Shown: positions 24,121 to 33,646, counted from the first letter of the stretch. The stretch: 39,009 nucleotides of DNA from Clostridiales bacterium (GCA_024695415.1 JAILIE010000103.1:1-39009), one strand, 5' to 3'. The notes: a model not told the origin generated them from the sequence alone. Numbers and translations are program-made.

Positions 24121-25158
24121 TTATTCAAAATCCTCATCGTCGTCAAAGTCGTCCGCTGCCTCTCCAGGTTCCGGCGTAATGACGACTTTTTCTTCGTCCG
24201 GCCGTTCCTCCAGCGCGATGAGTTTCCCGGTTACCCTGCAGGGATTGTAGTCGCCCGCGCGGCATTCCACCTGGAGCATATAGTCTCCGGCTTCCGAATT
24301 CTCATTCCAGTCCGTCAGCCAGAATTCCGTATCCCTGGTTTTCATCTTTGTCGCGACCCGGTATCTTCCCTGTCCCAGGGACTGGTACAGCTGGACCGAA
24401 TAATACTCCGTCCGCTCGTCCGCGTTCACCAGCCGGACCTGAATCGGCTCCTTCACATACACCGGATCAGTCAGGATTTCTATTTCCGGAGCCGCCAGCT
24501 CGTCTGCCCATTCCGCTCTTACAATCTGTTCTTCCCCGGGCAGTGACCAGACGCCGTCCTTCTTTCCGCATGCGCGGAAGGAAACGTCGCCGTACTTGCC
24601 GAGCCTGTGGTATCCGGTTTCTGTTGTGTCGATATAAGTACCTTTGTATTCATCGTAGATATATACGGCAAAGGCCTCGTATCCCTCGCTGATCGTAACG
24701 TTGTATTCGGATGTGTTCGTGACGGGTTCTTCGGAAAACGCCAGCGTCATTGCCGGCGCCTCCGGCCGTTCCACGTTCTCCGCCTCAATGGGAATAATCA
24801 GCCAGGAACTGATGATCTCCCCTCCCGCCAGGGCGCGCACATAAACAGATATCTTCTCTGTCCCCTTCAGCGGCGGCCAGTCCGTGAAAAGGATATCCGG
24901 GCTGTCGTACTTGATTTCCTCCATAAAACGAAAGGGTTCATCCTCTTTCTCCACCGCCATCTCCACGGCATACGCCTCCGCGCCCGGAAATGGCTCCAGA
25001 TGGATTTCAATCGGATCAAACAGCTTCAGCCCTTCCGTCACGCTCACCAGCACCGGCGCCGGCAGTTCCTCCTCAGCGGCACTGAAGCCCAGGCACCCCG
25101 CCGCCAGAGCAGCCACCAGCAGCGCAATCAGCGCCCTGACCAAAGTCCTCGTCTTCAT
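24121..25158 (-). CDS. Secreted Ig-like/fibronectin-type protein with acidic tail
   Basis: The 345-residue product begins with a signal peptide; LAAGC near residue 22 could be a lipobox, although the -3 position is Ala, so either lipoprotein or ordinary secretion is possible. Three beta-rich modules of about 90-100 residues follow (about 33-130, 130-220 and 225-315), in which repeated phrases such as DPIEIHL and EPIQVRL open the strands. The last ~20 residues are Asp/Glu-rich. No catalytic motif is visible. It starts 18 bases after the six-SH3-domain protein and shares its transcript and terminator, suggesting a joint role at the cell surface. Confidence 0.82.
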   Translation of the reverse strand: MKTRTLVRALIALLVAALAAGCLGFSAAEEELPAPVLVSVTEGLKLFDPIEIHLEPFPGAEAYAVEMAVEKEDEPFRFMEEIKYDSPDILFTDWPPLKGTEKISVYVRALAGGEIISSWLIIPIEAENVERPEAPAMTLAFSEEPVTNTSEYNVTISEGYEAFAVYIYDEYKGTYIDTTETGYHRLGKYGDVSFRACGKKDGVWSLPGEEQIVRAEWADELAAPEIEILTDPVYVKEPIQVRLVNADERTEYYSVQLYQSLGQGRYRVATKMKTRDTEFWLTDWNENSEAGDYMLQVECRAGDYNPCRVTGKLIALEERPDEEKVVITPEPGEAADDFDDDEDFE

Positions 25159-25176
25159 ATCCTTATCTCCCTGTCT

Positions 25177-26619
25177 TTACGGAAAACTCAGGTACCGGCT
25201 CATCATGTATCCGGTTTCTCCCTTGTATCTCACCAGCGTCCATATCTCCCCGCGGAGCAGGACCTCCACCTTGTTCTTTGCCTTGACCTGGCGGATCACT
25301 TCGGCGTCCGGATTCGGGGCTTTCCGCATCTTCACCGCGGAACGGACCGTGGCCTGGATACCGCTGTCCTGCAGCGGTTCCAGCACGCCGGTGCTTTCAA
25401 TCCGGATATACTTTCCGTCCTCGGTTTCGCACAGGAACATATCCGCCTGGTCGGACCGGCTGTTGTTCTGGTGATCGTATACCCCGATCACTTTCAGCAC
25501 GGTTCCCGCCGGCAGCACATCGCCCTTCGCGTTATCATAGTAGTATGTCATTTCCTTGTTCCCGGGCAGGTCCTTCGTCAGCCGGACCTGCGTGCTGCCG
25601 TCCCGGGCCCTGTCCCCGCCGCTGTAATTCAGGAACTTCGTCATCACACAGCCGGTATAGCGGAGCCCGCCGTTCGGCGCGGCAATGAAGACGACCGCCC
25701 ATTTCTCTGTCGTGGAGATGATATTTACCTTCACGCCCGAGCAAAGCTTCACCTCGGACATCGCCTCGGTGCTGGCTGATGACCGGAGGTTCAGCCGGTC
25801 CAGAATCCCGTCTGTCTTTACATAGGCTGTCGGATAGGAATGATCTCCGTCCGGGTCCAGGAAGCGCTTCTCCACGAAATTTCCCTGGGTCAGCTGCACC
25901 CAGTCCCCCAGGTCCTTCAGGATTACGGCCTGTACGTTCTTCGTGTATCCGCCGTAATGGAACTCCTCGCTGTATCCGGTAGCGGACGCGGCGGCATACA
26001 CCGGATACGCTTCAGAAGCGTAGATGGTGCACGTTTCCGGATTCTCCCAGATATAGGTTTGGGACCGTGCCTGGACATAGGTCATGTCGGAAATTTTCCG
26101 GACGGCCTCTTTCGGAACGAACCCGTCCACCGGACCGGAGAGAAAGTAATCCTTTCCAAATTCCCCGCACACGACGCACAGCGTCCCCGCCGCGTGCATG
26201 ATCCCCGTCTTTTTGTGCGACGGGGATGTATAGACAGGCGTATTGTCGTTCACAAGTTCCGCCAGGAAGATGTTGCACGGCATCTTCGCTTCCCACTCAT
26301 CCGATCCCTGAAATCCCGAAGGATCCCGGTTCGTCGCTTTTTCCACATTCAGCCAGACCGTATAGTCGTCTGTCAGGAAGCAGTCATATCTCCCGTTCTT
26401 CGGTTCCAATGAGATTTCTCTCCTGAATCCGTTATACAGGATACCCGCTTTTTTGCTCCCGGACGAACCGGTATATACGGCAGCCCCTTCCCCGTCCGTC
26501 GCGATAATAACCTCATTATAGCCCGCGAAGACGACACGGGCGGGCAGTACCGCCATTCCGGCCAGCAGCGCGAACGCGCAGACCGCCGCGGCCAGTCGGA
26601 TCAGCCGGCAATGTTTCAT
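25177..26619 (-). CDS. Secreted protein with about six SH3-like domains
   Basis: The start was set at ATG 26617-26619, nine bases after GGAGG; an ATG two codons earlier is too close to the site. A signal peptide (about 1-32, ending VFA-G) precedes about six SH3-like repeats across 480 residues. The clearest are YVKTDGILDRLNLRSSAS... (middle) and the last, SAVKMRKAPNPDAEV...GYMMSRYLSFP. There is no enzymatic domain. It is the first gene of a two-gene unit with the Ig-like protein. A wall-binding scaffold or sensor role is inferred. Confidence 0.85.
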   Translation of the reverse strand: MKHCRLIRLAAAVCAFALLAGMAVLPARVVFAGYNEVIIATDGEGAAVYTGSSGSKKAGILYNGFRREISLEPKNGRYDCFLTDDYTVWLNVEKATNRDPSGFQGSDEWEAKMPCNIFLAELVNDNTPVYTSPSHKKTGIMHAAGTLCVVCGEFGKDYFLSGPVDGFVPKEAVRKISDMTYVQARSQTYIWENPETCTIYASEAYPVYAAASATGYSEEFHYGGYTKNVQAVILKDLGDWVQLTQGNFVEKRFLDPDGDHSYPTAYVKTDGILDRLNLRSSASTEAMSEVKLCSGVKVNIISTTEKWAVVFIAAPNGGLRYTGCVMTKFLNYSGGDRARDGSTQVRLTKDLPGNKEMTYYYDNAKGDVLPAGTVLKVIGVYDHQNNSRSDQADMFLCETEDGKYIRIESTGVLEPLQDSGIQATVRSAVKMRKAPNPDAEVIRQVKAKNKVEVLLRGEIWTLVRYKGETGYMMSRYLSFP

Positions 26620-26674
26620 TTTCATCCACCTCCGAATACTTAACGTTCCGGACGCACTCATTCTTCCTGGTCCT

Positions 26675-26704
26675 ATTCTACATTCCGGATTCATTCCCGG
26701 TCAA
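26675..26704 (-). promoter_or_regulatory. Promoter of the SH3/Ig-like gene pair
   Basis: On the minus strand TTGACC (26704-26699), an 18-base spacer and TAGAAT (26680-26675). The start of transcription would be about 50 bases before the chosen ATG. Confidence 0.65.
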
Positions 26705-26740
26705 TACATTTCCGTTTCCCTTTCCTTTTCCCTGTTTCCC

Positions 26741-26749
26741 TGGTATACT
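26741..26749 (+). promoter_or_regulatory. Extended -10 promoter candidate for the coiled-coil protein gene
   Basis: TGGTATACT fits the TGnTATAAT extended -10 form, but no good -35 lies 17 bases upstream. It would give a leader of about 135 bases containing a GGATGCAGCC/GGCTGTATTCC hairpin (26838-26863) before the AAGGAGG at 26874. Confidence 0.45.
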
Positions 26750-26888
26750 ATGCCTATCCGAAAAGCAGACGCATATCCCATTCCGACCGACAGGAACAAG
26801 TCATCTGAATACAGGACCCAGGTGTTTCCCTATCCCCCGGATGCAGCCCTTCCGGCTGTATTCCTGACCCGCAAGGAGGACAGGCTCC

Positions 26889-28898
26889 ATGAAGAAGAAA
26901 GCCGGCATCATCATTATCTCCCTGCTCGTTGTGGCGGCGATTGTCCTGGGTATTCTCTGGTATACCAATAATGCCTCGAAAACGAAGGAGATTGAGGACC
27001 TGACCGCGGATATCTCGGAGAAAAGCGGTCAGATTGAAACCCTGTCCGCCGATGTCGCGGATAAAGCAGGACAAATTGACACGCTGACCGCCGACGTTGC
27101 CGACAGGGACAGCCGGATTGAGACGCTGATCGCGGATGCAGCGGACAAAGCCGGGCAGATCGATGCCCTGACCGTTGACGTCGCCGACAAGGCCGGGCAG
27201 ATCGATGCCCTGACCGCGGACGTCGCGGACAAAGCCGGGCAGATCGATACCCTGACCGCCGACGTCGCGGACAAAGCCGGGCAGATCGATACCCTGACCG
27301 CCGACGTCGCGGATAAGGCCGGGCAGATCGAAACCCTGACCGCCGACGTCGCGAACAAAGCCGGTCAGATCGATACCCTGACCGCGGATGTCGCGGACAA
27401 AGCGGGGCGGATCGAAACCCTGACCGCGGAAGTGGCGGAGAAAAAGAACCAGATCGAAGCCCTGACCGCGGACGTCGCCGATAAGGCGCAGCAGATTGAA
27501 ACCCTGACCGCGGACGCGTCCGGCATGGCCGAAATGATCGGCGGCATGACCGGCGACCTGGTAGACCGGGAACTGAAGCTGAGCAACCTGTACCGTCAGC
27601 TCCTGAACGGATCGTGGGTTCTGGTCGAAGTCACCGGAAGCGTGGATGGCAACGACCTGGCCTCTTCCTTCGCGAGGCTTCAGGACGAAAGCACGACCAC
27701 GGTCCTGACATTCACGGATAACATGGTCGCTTTGACCCCGGGGGCACCGAATAACACCTATCTGGCGCATACCGCCTATACCGTCAATGACGGAAAGCTG
27801 GTCACCGGCGAAGCTTCGTCAAAGAGCGAGATGGCGATGAAGCTGGAGGGCGACCGTCTGACCCTGTCTTCGGATGAATGTACCATCGTCCTGCAGCGGA
27901 TCGAATCCTACCAGAAGGATAAACAGATCAGCGAACTTCAGGACACCCTTGTCCGCAAGGAAACCTCGATCCAGTCTCTGGAGACAGAAGTGGCGGATGA
28001 AAAACTCACCATCGACAGTCTGATCGCGGATATGGAGAAAAAGACAGCGACCATCGATACCCTGGTCGCTGATAACGCCAGCCTCGCCGCCCGGATTGAG
28101 GAGCTGACCGCGGAACTCGAGGAAGCGAAAAAGGCGCCGGAGCCCACCCCCGAACCCACACCGGAACCGACGCCGGAGCCCACGGCTTTCGTCACTCCCT
28201 CCGCGGATATCACCTACATCGGCTATTCCTCGGTCAAGTTCGGAAAGATCGTGCTGCGCGACGCGCAGAATGTCACCGGCATGACCATAAAAATCCGGGA
28301 GCCTGTCCTGGGCATTGACGCCGCGGAATATGAACTGACACCGGAGGATATCGCCTCGGGTGAATTCAGTATACCGGAATTGGATGCCGGAGAGCTGTAT
28401 CTCGCCCATATGGACGAATACAATAATCTGAACGCGTTCCCGGAGAACCTGGAGCTGAACGCGCAGGTCCGCTACAACACCGCGGACAGCGAAGAAATGC
28501 TGGAATACAATATGACTGGCCGTCCGGAACAGGGCTGGGGCGTCATCTACTGGGCGGATGATGAAACCCCGACCGAGTGGAACCGTCCCGGTTATTTCAG
28601 CCTCTCCTCCTATGAGAGTACAGTCCCGGTTTCCATCGTCATCGATGAACCGGATAAAGCGGCGTCCACCCCGGAGAAAAACGTCATGAGCGTTTCCCTT
28701 TCCATCGACGGGCAGCAGATCCCGCCGGAGAATTGCGAGATTGTGGAAGAAAAGAACGAGGATTCCCCGTTCTGCTACGCCCGCCTGTTCCTGAAGCGGC
28801 CCGACTGGGCGCCGGAGCACGGCACCATCCACTGCACGGTTGTCCAGCAGCTGTCCGACGGCAATATCTGGACCTCGGAAAAGGACATGGAATACTGA
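26889..28898 (+). CDS. Membrane-anchored coiled-coil repeat protein with lipocalin-like domain
   Basis: ATG follows AAGGAGG. In 669 residues: an N-terminal membrane span (about 6-25), thirteen tandem 14-residue heptad-pair repeats of the form IDTLTADVADKAGQ (35-216), a folded domain (about 235-340, GSWVLVEVTGS...LTFTDNMVALTPG, lipocalin-like in style), a second short coiled coil (about 345-415), a PEPTPEPT linker, and a C-terminal beta-rich domain (about 440-669). Topology is N-in with a long outer rod. The function is unknown; a spacer that holds the distal domains beyond the wall is inferred. It is flanked by a bidirectional terminator. Confidence 0.85.
   Translation: MKKKAGIIIISLLVVAAIVLGILWYTNNASKTKEIEDLTADISEKSGQIETLSADVADKAGQIDTLTADVADRDSRIETLIADAADKAGQIDALTVDVADKAGQIDALTADVADKAGQIDTLTADVADKAGQIDTLTADVADKAGQIETLTADVANKAGQIDTLTADVADKAGRIETLTAEVAEKKNQIEALTADVADKAQQIETLTADASGMAEMIGGMTGDLVDRELKLSNLYRQLLNGSWVLVEVTGSVDGNDLASSFARLQDESTTTVLTFTDNMVALTPGAPNNTYLAHTAYTVNDGKLVTGEASSKSEMAMKLEGDRLTLSSDECTIVLQRIESYQKDKQISELQDTLVRKETSIQSLETEVADEKLTIDSLIADMEKKTATIDTLVADNASLAARIEELTAELEEAKKAPEPTPEPTPEPTPEPTAFVTPSADITYIGYSSVKFGKIVLRDAQNVTGMTIKIREPVLGIDAAEYELTPEDIASGEFSIPELDAGELYLAHMDEYNNLNAFPENLELNAQVRYNTADSEEMLEYNMTGRPEQGWGVIYWADDETPTEWNRPGYFSLSSYESTVPVSIVIDEPDKAASTPEKNVMSVSLSIDGQQIPPENCEIVEEKNEDSPFCYARLFLKRPDWAPEHGTIHCTVVQQLSDGNIWTSEKDMEY
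26991..27536 (+). repeat. Thirteen tandem 42-bp coding repeats (14-residue coiled-coil units)
   Basis: Each 42-base unit encodes I-(D/E)-(T/A)-L-T-A-D-V-A-D-K-A-G-Q. Units five to eight (around 27159-27326) are nearly identical at DNA level, with outer units more diverged, the usual outcome of recent slippage or unequal exchange in the middle of an array. All units keep the reading frame. Confidence 0.92.
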
Positions 28899-28906
28899 TT
28901 TCCGGG

Positions 28907-28951
28907 CCAACGCAAAAAGCCAGTCCGCGACGGGCTGGCTTTTTACGTTGG
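28907..28951. terminator. Strong bidirectional terminator
   Basis: CCAACG (28907-28912) pairs with CGTTGG (28946-28951), the A5 and T5 runs pair inside, and GCCAG..CTGGC closes the tip. A5 and T5 serve as U-tracts for both strands. It lies between two convergent genes. Confidence 0.92.
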
Positions 28952-28960
28952 CATGGTTTC

Positions 28961-29263
28961 TTATTCCCCGGCTTCCATCTTTTCCCGCTCCATATCCGCC
29001 TTGACCGCGAGATTGGCGGCGATGGCGCTGTTCTCCGCTGCCTCCCCGATGGCGTACAGGCCCAGGGAACTCAGCCAGGAGCAGAGGGGGCCGGCGATCA
29101 GCAGGAAGATCCCGTATACCAGCATCGTCATTCCTTCCGGAGAGGATCCTGAATTCGCTCCTACGATGATCATAATCACAGCGGTAAGTACGCTCAGCAC
29201 GATTCCCAGCCAGCAGACGAATTTCGCCAGCTTCATGCATTTGGATCCCACATTGTCAAACAT
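28961..29263 (-). CDS. Small membrane protein with two spans
   Basis: A 100-residue product with a short MFDNVGSKCMKLAKFVCWLG lead that runs into the first span (about 13-35), a second span (about 46-70) and a charged helical tail ending KMEAGE. This plan (MFDN-x-G-x-K...LAK) is common among small Firmicute membrane proteins of unknown role. Its binding site GGAGGGG lies in the last codons of the upstream gene, two bases separate the two, and they should be co-translated. Confidence 0.75.
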   Translation of the reverse strand: MFDNVGSKCMKLAKFVCWLGIVLSVLTAVIMIIVGANSGSSPEGMTMLVYGIFLLIAGPLCSWLSSLGLYAIGEAAENSAIAANLAVKADMEREKMEAGE

Positions 29264-29265
29264 TT

Positions 29266-29925
29266 TTATTTCCCCTCCTTCATCTTCCGCTTGTATTCAT
29301 CCAGGTACGGGCGGGATGACTGTTTTTGCCCGCCGGGCTTTCCGTTTTCCGTCCGGTCCATGTTCAGCATCAGGATCGGCAGGATAACCGCGAACGGCTG
29401 AACGATGGTTGAAAAGGCCGATGAGATCATTCCAAATCCAAGAATGGTCATCAGCAGGAACGGCACCAGAACGGACAGGAATGTCGTCACGCCCAGGACA
29501 ATCACATATGGAATGAAATCAATCTTCTTCACAATTACGCGGAACAGGATACATGCCGCGGCAAGCACGAGCATAATGATTCCGCCTGTCTGGAGAAAAC
29601 GTCTCCCCATTTCCAGGCAATCCGGCGGGATGCTAAACATCTGCAGGAGTGGAGACGGGGCAATGAGGAAGATAATCGATCCCAGAACCTCAATTCCGCA
29701 CGCGATAAAGGTCAGGATCGGATTGGGCCTGAAAACCGCGATCGCTGTACAGGCCATTATCAGCACGGTAAGCAGCAGAATCAGGGTATTGCTGAGGGAG
29801 TACGCCGCAAGCGCGTTTGACCCGATAAACGAGATACAAAGCACCGGGCAAAGCGTTCCTGCCAGGAACAGCGCGGCAATCCCGGCAAAGGCATACACTG
29901 CCAGTTTCGAGTTGGTAGGTTTCAT
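29266..29925 (-). CDS. Multi-span membrane protein of unknown function
   Basis: The 219-residue product has about six hydrophobic spans, including ILLLTVLIMACTAIAVF, IIMLVLAAACILFRVIV and YVIVLGVTTFLSVLVPFLLM, with a basic cytoplasmic tail (RPYLDEYKRKMKEGK). No transporter signature is recognised. ATG follows GGGAGG. A promoter lies just upstream, and the two-span protein gene follows after two bases, so the pair forms an operon of membrane proteins. Confidence 0.78.
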   Translation of the reverse strand: MKPTNSKLAVYAFAGIAALFLAGTLCPVLCISFIGSNALAAYSLSNTLILLLTVLIMACTAIAVFRPNPILTFIACGIEVLGSIIFLIAPSPLLQMFSIPPDCLEMGRRFLQTGGIIMLVLAAACILFRVIVKKIDFIPYVIVLGVTTFLSVLVPFLLMTILGFGMISSAFSTIVQPFAVILPILMLNMDRTENGKPGGQKQSSRPYLDEYKRKMKEGK

Positions 29926-29972
29926 ACAGATTCCTCCCGAATGATTATGAGACAGCCATTTCTTTGATTAAA

Positions 29973-30001
29973 ATGATAGCCATGTTACGGAAGGAAGTCA
30001 A
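29973..30001 (-). promoter_or_regulatory. Promoter of the membrane-protein pair
   Basis: On the minus strand TTGACT (30001-29996), 17 bases, TATCAT (29978-29973). Confidence 0.75.
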
Positions 30002-30051
30002 GGTTATTCCCGCAGCGTAGTCCCATCCTTTCTGTGTGCCTGTATCGCATT

Positions 30052-30522
30052 TTACCGAAGGGTTTCGGTGACCGTCTCTGCCGGAACCAGCATCCATCCG
30101 TTCTCGCCATCAGAGACCAGGTTCAGTTCATAGGTCTGTCCGGCTTCCGGAACAAAGTCCAGGGTCAGCAGCGCGTGTTCCTCCGCGGGATTTCCCATCA
30201 TGACCTGCAGAATGGCATCTTCCGGAGACAGGTCTGAGATGCCGTACGAACACTCAATCCGCAGCTTTTCCAATTCCTCCGGGTCTTCCGCGGAATACGG
30301 CACGCGGTAGAAATCCTCGCCCTCGTTCGGGCAGGAGCAGATCAGTCCGACATAATCTTCGCCGAGATAGAAATCAAAACGGAGATAGGAGAATTCGATC
30401 CCGCTCTGGTTCCATACCTTCAGCAGGAAGGAGTTGCCGTCCACTTCGTCCTCGTCCTCCGCCAGCGCGGGTGCGCATGCCAGAAGACACAGGCACAGGA
30501 TCACCGATAGCCATTTCTTCAT
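30052..30522 (-). CDS. Small secreted protein of unknown function
   Basis: ATG 30522 follows AGAGG and begins a signal peptide (MKKWLSVILCLCLLACAPALA-E). LLACAP could alternatively be a lipobox with Cys15. The mature ~130 residues are acidic and beta-rich (LLKVWNQSGIEFSYLRFDFYLG, ALLTLDFVPEAGQTYELNLV), like a small Ig-like or jelly-roll domain. No family is recognised. It is separated from the membrane-protein pair downstream by that pair's own promoter. Confidence 0.75.
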   Translation of the reverse strand: MKKWLSVILCLCLLACAPALAEDEDEVDGNSFLLKVWNQSGIEFSYLRFDFYLGEDYVGLICSCPNEGEDFYRVPYSAEDPEELEKLRIECSYGISDLSPEDAILQVMMGNPAEEHALLTLDFVPEAGQTYELNLVSDGENGWMLVPAETVTETLR

Positions 30523-30709
30523 ATTCCTCTTCCCTCTTCCTTCACCCACCGGGCGTTTTCTTCCCGGTTATTGTACAACCCTTCCGCCCGGATTGGGTGA
30601 ATCTCCTGTGAACATTCTGTAAGCGATCCGGGGTACAGCTTCTCTGTTGACTGTATATCTGAATTTTTGAAAATATTATGATATCAATCATTCGGGGTGA
30701 ACAGTCATG

Positions 30710-30751
30710 AAAAGCCAGCCGGCACGGAGCATATACCCCGTGCCGGCTGGC
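30710..30751 (-). terminator. Terminator of the abfA operon
   Basis: A perfect 14-bp stem, GCCAGCCGGCACGG (30714-30727) with CCGTGCCGGCTGGC (30738-30751), is followed on the minus strand by four T. Confidence 0.92.
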
Positions 30752-30773
30752 TTTATCTGATTCGGTCGATCTG

Positions 30774-31070
30774 TCAATTCACGCGTATATTCTGTATCGC
30801 TTCCTGGATGTTGGTCAGGGAAAGGCCCATCACCAGCGTCAGGATCACACAGATGATTACAGCAATGAGAAGAATGCAGAAATAGGACCGGGCGTAGTTC
30901 CTCCGGTTGATGTTATCGTTGGACACGGCGAAAACAATCATGAGAATAAAGCCGACCAGGGGGATGCTGAACAGGAATGTGTATCCGACATATCCCCACG
31001 CGGAAATGGGCCGGTACTGTTCCGGGATACTGAACTGGTTATTGTACGAATTGTTGTACGGATTGTTCAT
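30774..31070 (-). CDS. Small Asn/Tyr-rich membrane protein
   Basis: The 98-residue product has an N-terminal low-complexity MNNPYNNSYNNQ segment, a short SAWGYVGYTFLFSIPLVGFILMIVFAV span (about 24-48), a polar NDNINRRNYARS loop and a second span (about 63-85). Proteins with this plan are common and uncharacterised in Firmicutes. GAGGAGG overlaps the stop region of abfA and only 12 bases separate the genes, so it lies in the abfA transcript, although a functional link is not evident. Confidence 0.75.
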   Translation of the reverse strand: MNNPYNNSYNNQFSIPEQYRPISAWGYVGYTFLFSIPLVGFILMIVFAVSNDNINRRNYARSYFCILLIAVIICVILTLVMGLSLTNIQEAIQNIRVN

Positions 31071-31082
31071 CGTCCATCCTCC

Positions 31083-32549
31083 TCAGGCCCTGATCCGGAT
31101 TTCCGCCACGGAGCACGCCGGCATGCGGATCACGAGCTTTCCGTCCCGGATCTCGAACCCGTCAAACGCTTCCACCTTCAGCGGCGCGTTGCCGAAATCG
31201 TTGTATTCGTCCATCTTCCCGTGCAGGATGCGCCCGTAAGCGCTGTCCACCGCACGGTCCAGGGTGACCGTCACTTCCTCCGCCTTGTCCGGGCTGACAT
31301 TGCTCAGTGTCAGCGTGATGACGCCGTCCTTTTCGGACGCGGAAGCCGTGATCACCGGCAGCGAATGGGTTTCCGTCCCCGCCTTCTCCGCCTCGATATC
31401 GCAGCCCAGTTCCTTCGCGTCCATGTGGTGCTTGTACAGGTCGAACACGTAATATGTGGGTGTCAGCACCATCTCTTCGTCCTTCGTCAGAATGATGGAC
31501 TGCAGTACGTTGGCGACCTGCGCAATGTTCGCCATGAACACCCGGTCGCAGTGCCGGTTGAAAAGATCCAGGTGAATGGCGGCAACCATCGCGTCGCGCA
31601 TCGTGTTCTGCTGGTACAGGAATCCCGGGTTGGTGCCGGGCTCCACTTCGAACCACGTGCCCCACTCGTCGACGATCAGGCCGACCCGCTTGTCCGGGTC
31701 GTACTTGTCCATGATTTCGGCGTGCATCTTCACTTTCCGTTCCATGTCCGCCGCGATCGCCAGCGTCTCCCAATAATCCGCCTCAGTGAATTCGGTCGCC
31801 CGGTTCTTGTGGTCCCAGCCGCCGGGAATCGTATAGTTGTGCAGGCTCAGGCCGTCCATGCAGAACGCGGCGTTCTTCATCAGGATCTCGGTCCAGTTCG
31901 TGTCCACGTCGCTCGGGCCGCAGGCGATCTTGTACAGCTTGTGATTCCCGTACTGCCGGCAGAAGTTCTGGTACCGGCGGTATATGTCCGCGTAGTACTC
32001 CGGCCGCATGATGCCGCCGCAGCCCCAGCTTTCATTGCCGACGCCAAAGAAACGCACACCCCAGCTGTCCTGGCGGCCGTTTGCCCGGCGTTCCCGCACC
32101 ACAGAGGAGTCGCCGTCCGAGTTAAGGTATTCCACCCACTCGCTCATTTCCTGGGCGGTCCCGCTGCCCACGTTGCCGGTGATATACGGTTCGCATCCGA
32201 CCTGGCGGCAGAGTTCCAGGAACTCGTGCGTGCCGAAGGAGTTGTCCTCCGTCACGCCGCCCCAGTTGGTGTTGACCATGTTCCGGCGATTTTCCTGCGG
32301 TCCGATACCGTCCCGCCAGTGGTATTCATCGGCGAAGCATCCGCCGGGCCAGCGCAGCACCGGCAGGTTGATCGCCCGCATCGCCTGAACGGCGTCCGTC
32401 CGGATGCCGTTCTCATTGGGAATACTGCTGTCCTTTCCGACGAACAAGCCGCCGTAGATGCAGTGGCCCAGGTGTTCGGAAAAATGCCCGTAGATGTAGC
32501 GGGATATCGTCCCCGCGGACTGATCCGGGCGGATGGTGATTTTTGCCAT
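31083..32549 (-). CDS. abfA: Alpha-L-arabinofuranosidase, GH51
   Basis: This glycosidase removes terminal alpha-L-arabinofuranosyl groups from arabinan, arabinoxylan or their oligosaccharides with retention. The 488-residue sequence has the acid/base Glu173 in [10 protein letters not shown] and nucleophile Glu295 in LIVDEWGTW, plus the conserved [20 protein letters not shown] near 65-84. A beta-sandwich domain occupies the last ~170 residues. There is no signal peptide, so it acts inside the cell on imported oligosaccharides. ATG follows GGGAGGG. No transporter or regulator for arabinose is adjacent. It supports a plant-polysaccharide-rich habitat. Confidence 0.97.
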   Translation of the reverse strand: MAKITIRPDQSAGTISRYIYGHFSEHLGHCIYGGLFVGKDSSIPNENGIRTDAVQAMRAINLPVLRWPGGCFADEYHWRDGIGPQENRRNMVNTNWGGVTEDNSFGTHEFLELCRQVGCEPYITGNVGSGTAQEMSEWVEYLNSDGDSSVVRERRANGRQDSWGVRFFGVGNESWGCGGIMRPEYYADIYRRYQNFCRQYGNHKLYKIACGPSDVDTNWTEILMKNAAFCMDGLSLHNYTIPGGWDHKNRATEFTEADYWETLAIAADMERKVKMHAEIMDKYDPDKRVGLIVDEWGTWFEVEPGTNPGFLYQQNTMRDAMVAAIHLDLFNRHCDRVFMANIAQVANVLQSIILTKDEEMVLTPTYYVFDLYKHHMDAKELGCDIEAEKAGTETHSLPVITASASEKDGVITLTLSNVSPDKAEEVTVTLDRAVDSAYGRILHGKMDEYNDFGNAPLKVEAFDGFEIRDGKLVIRMPACSVAEIRIRA

Positions 32550-32736
32550 GATGTGACCCTCCCTGTCGATTGTATTTCCGTATCGCGCTTTCTTTTTCCC
32601 TATCTTATCACGGATCCGACGTTTCCGGAACTCCCTTCCGGATCTTTTTTCCCGGATCTTTTTCCTGTCTTGACTTTTCCCGGAATCTGTGTGACCTTTA
32701 TGGGGAAATCCACACTGTTTTCCGGGAGGAAGAGGA

Positions 32737-33642
32737 TTGAAGATTTATTTCGCCCCGATGGAGGGCATGACGGACGGGATCCTGCGGCAGACGCACAGCC
32801 GTCTTTTCGGCGGCGTCGACGTATACTGCCTGCCGTTCCATAAGCTGACGCAGTCCCTGTCCCTGCTGACCCGTGAGATACGCGACGTCTCGCCGGAGGA
32901 GAACGAGGGTCTGAGCGTCCTGCCCCAGGCGCTGACCCGGGACCCGGACCAGCTGTCCGCCTGGCTGTATTACATTTCCGAGTGCGGGTATTCCGTGGCG
33001 GACCTGAACCTCGGCTGCCCGTCCCCCACGGTGACGAAACGGGGCCGGGGCAGCGGCATGCTCCAGGATCCGGACGGGCTTCGTTCCTTTCTGGACCGCC
33101 TGTTCGCCAATACCCTGCCGGTTTCGCTCTCCGTCAAGACCCGGATCGGGTATGACAGCCCGGACGAATGGCCGGCGCTCCTTTCGATCCTCGCGGATTA
33201 TCCGTTGGAACACATCACCATCCACTGCCGGACGACCAAAGAACAATACACCGGGCAGATTCATCCCGAAGCCTTTGACCTTGCGGTGGAAAGGGGAATC
33301 CCCCGCCCGGTGTATAACGGTGATCTGCGTACAGTGGAAGATGTGAACGCGCTGACCGCACGCTGTCCCGCTGCCGGGACAGTGATGATCGGCCGGGGCC
33401 TGCTGGCCGATCCGGCCCTCGCGCGGAAAATCCGCGGCGGCGCCTCGGCCTCCGCGGAAGAACTGCGCGCCTGGTATTCCGCGCTTTACCAGGGCTGGGC
33501 AGACCGGTTTGATCCCACCATTGCCCTGGGCCGGATCAAAAAGCTGATGGAATGGCCTGTCGGGGACGCCATCCGGCAGAAGCGGCTTCTCCGCCGCGCG
33601 GACAGCATCGACAGCTGTATCGACGCCATGCTGGACGGGTAA
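32737..33642 (+). CDS. dus: tRNA-dihydrouridine synthase
   Basis: This FMN enzyme reduces uridine to dihydrouridine in tRNA D-loops. It starts with TTG (32737), supported by GGGAGG seven bases upstream and by the family N-terminus [16 protein letters not shown]. Cys94 in [20 protein letters not shown] is the catalytic acid; VKTRIG and [11 protein letters not shown] follow, then NGDL and IGRGLLADP for FMN phosphate binding. At 301 residues it is nearer the short DusC-like members than typical Firmicute DusB (about 320). The specific tRNA position cannot be assigned. Confidence 0.93.
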   Translation: MKIYFAPMEGMTDGILRQTHSRLFGGVDVYCLPFHKLTQSLSLLTREIRDVSPEENEGLSVLPQALTRDPDQLSAWLYYISECGYSVADLNLGCPSPTVTKRGRGSGMLQDPDGLRSFLDRLFANTLPVSLSVKTRIGYDSPDEWPALLSILADYPLEHITIHCRTTKEQYTGQIHPEAFDLAVERGIPRPVYNGDLRTVEDVNALTARCPAAGTVMIGRGLLADPALARKIRGGASASAEELRAWYSALYQGWADRFDPTIALGRIKKLMEWPVGDAIRQKRLLRRADSIDSCIDAMLDG

Positions 33643-33646
33643 GCGA

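Noticed and set aside
26991..27536. Regular 42-bp repeats considered as a CRISPR array
   Set aside because: There are no spacers; units are contiguous and encode an in-frame coiled coil.
32625..32650. CCGGAA-CTCCC-TTCCGG hairpin followed by TTTTTT on the plus strand before dus
   Set aside because: It looks like a terminator, but no plus-strand gene lies upstream and the stem is only six bp. An attenuator for dus is possible but there is no promoter evidence.
31221..32843. A 540-codon plus-strand open frame over abfA
   Set aside because: It is antisense to a well-supported GH51 enzyme and runs through the abfA leader and the start of dus.
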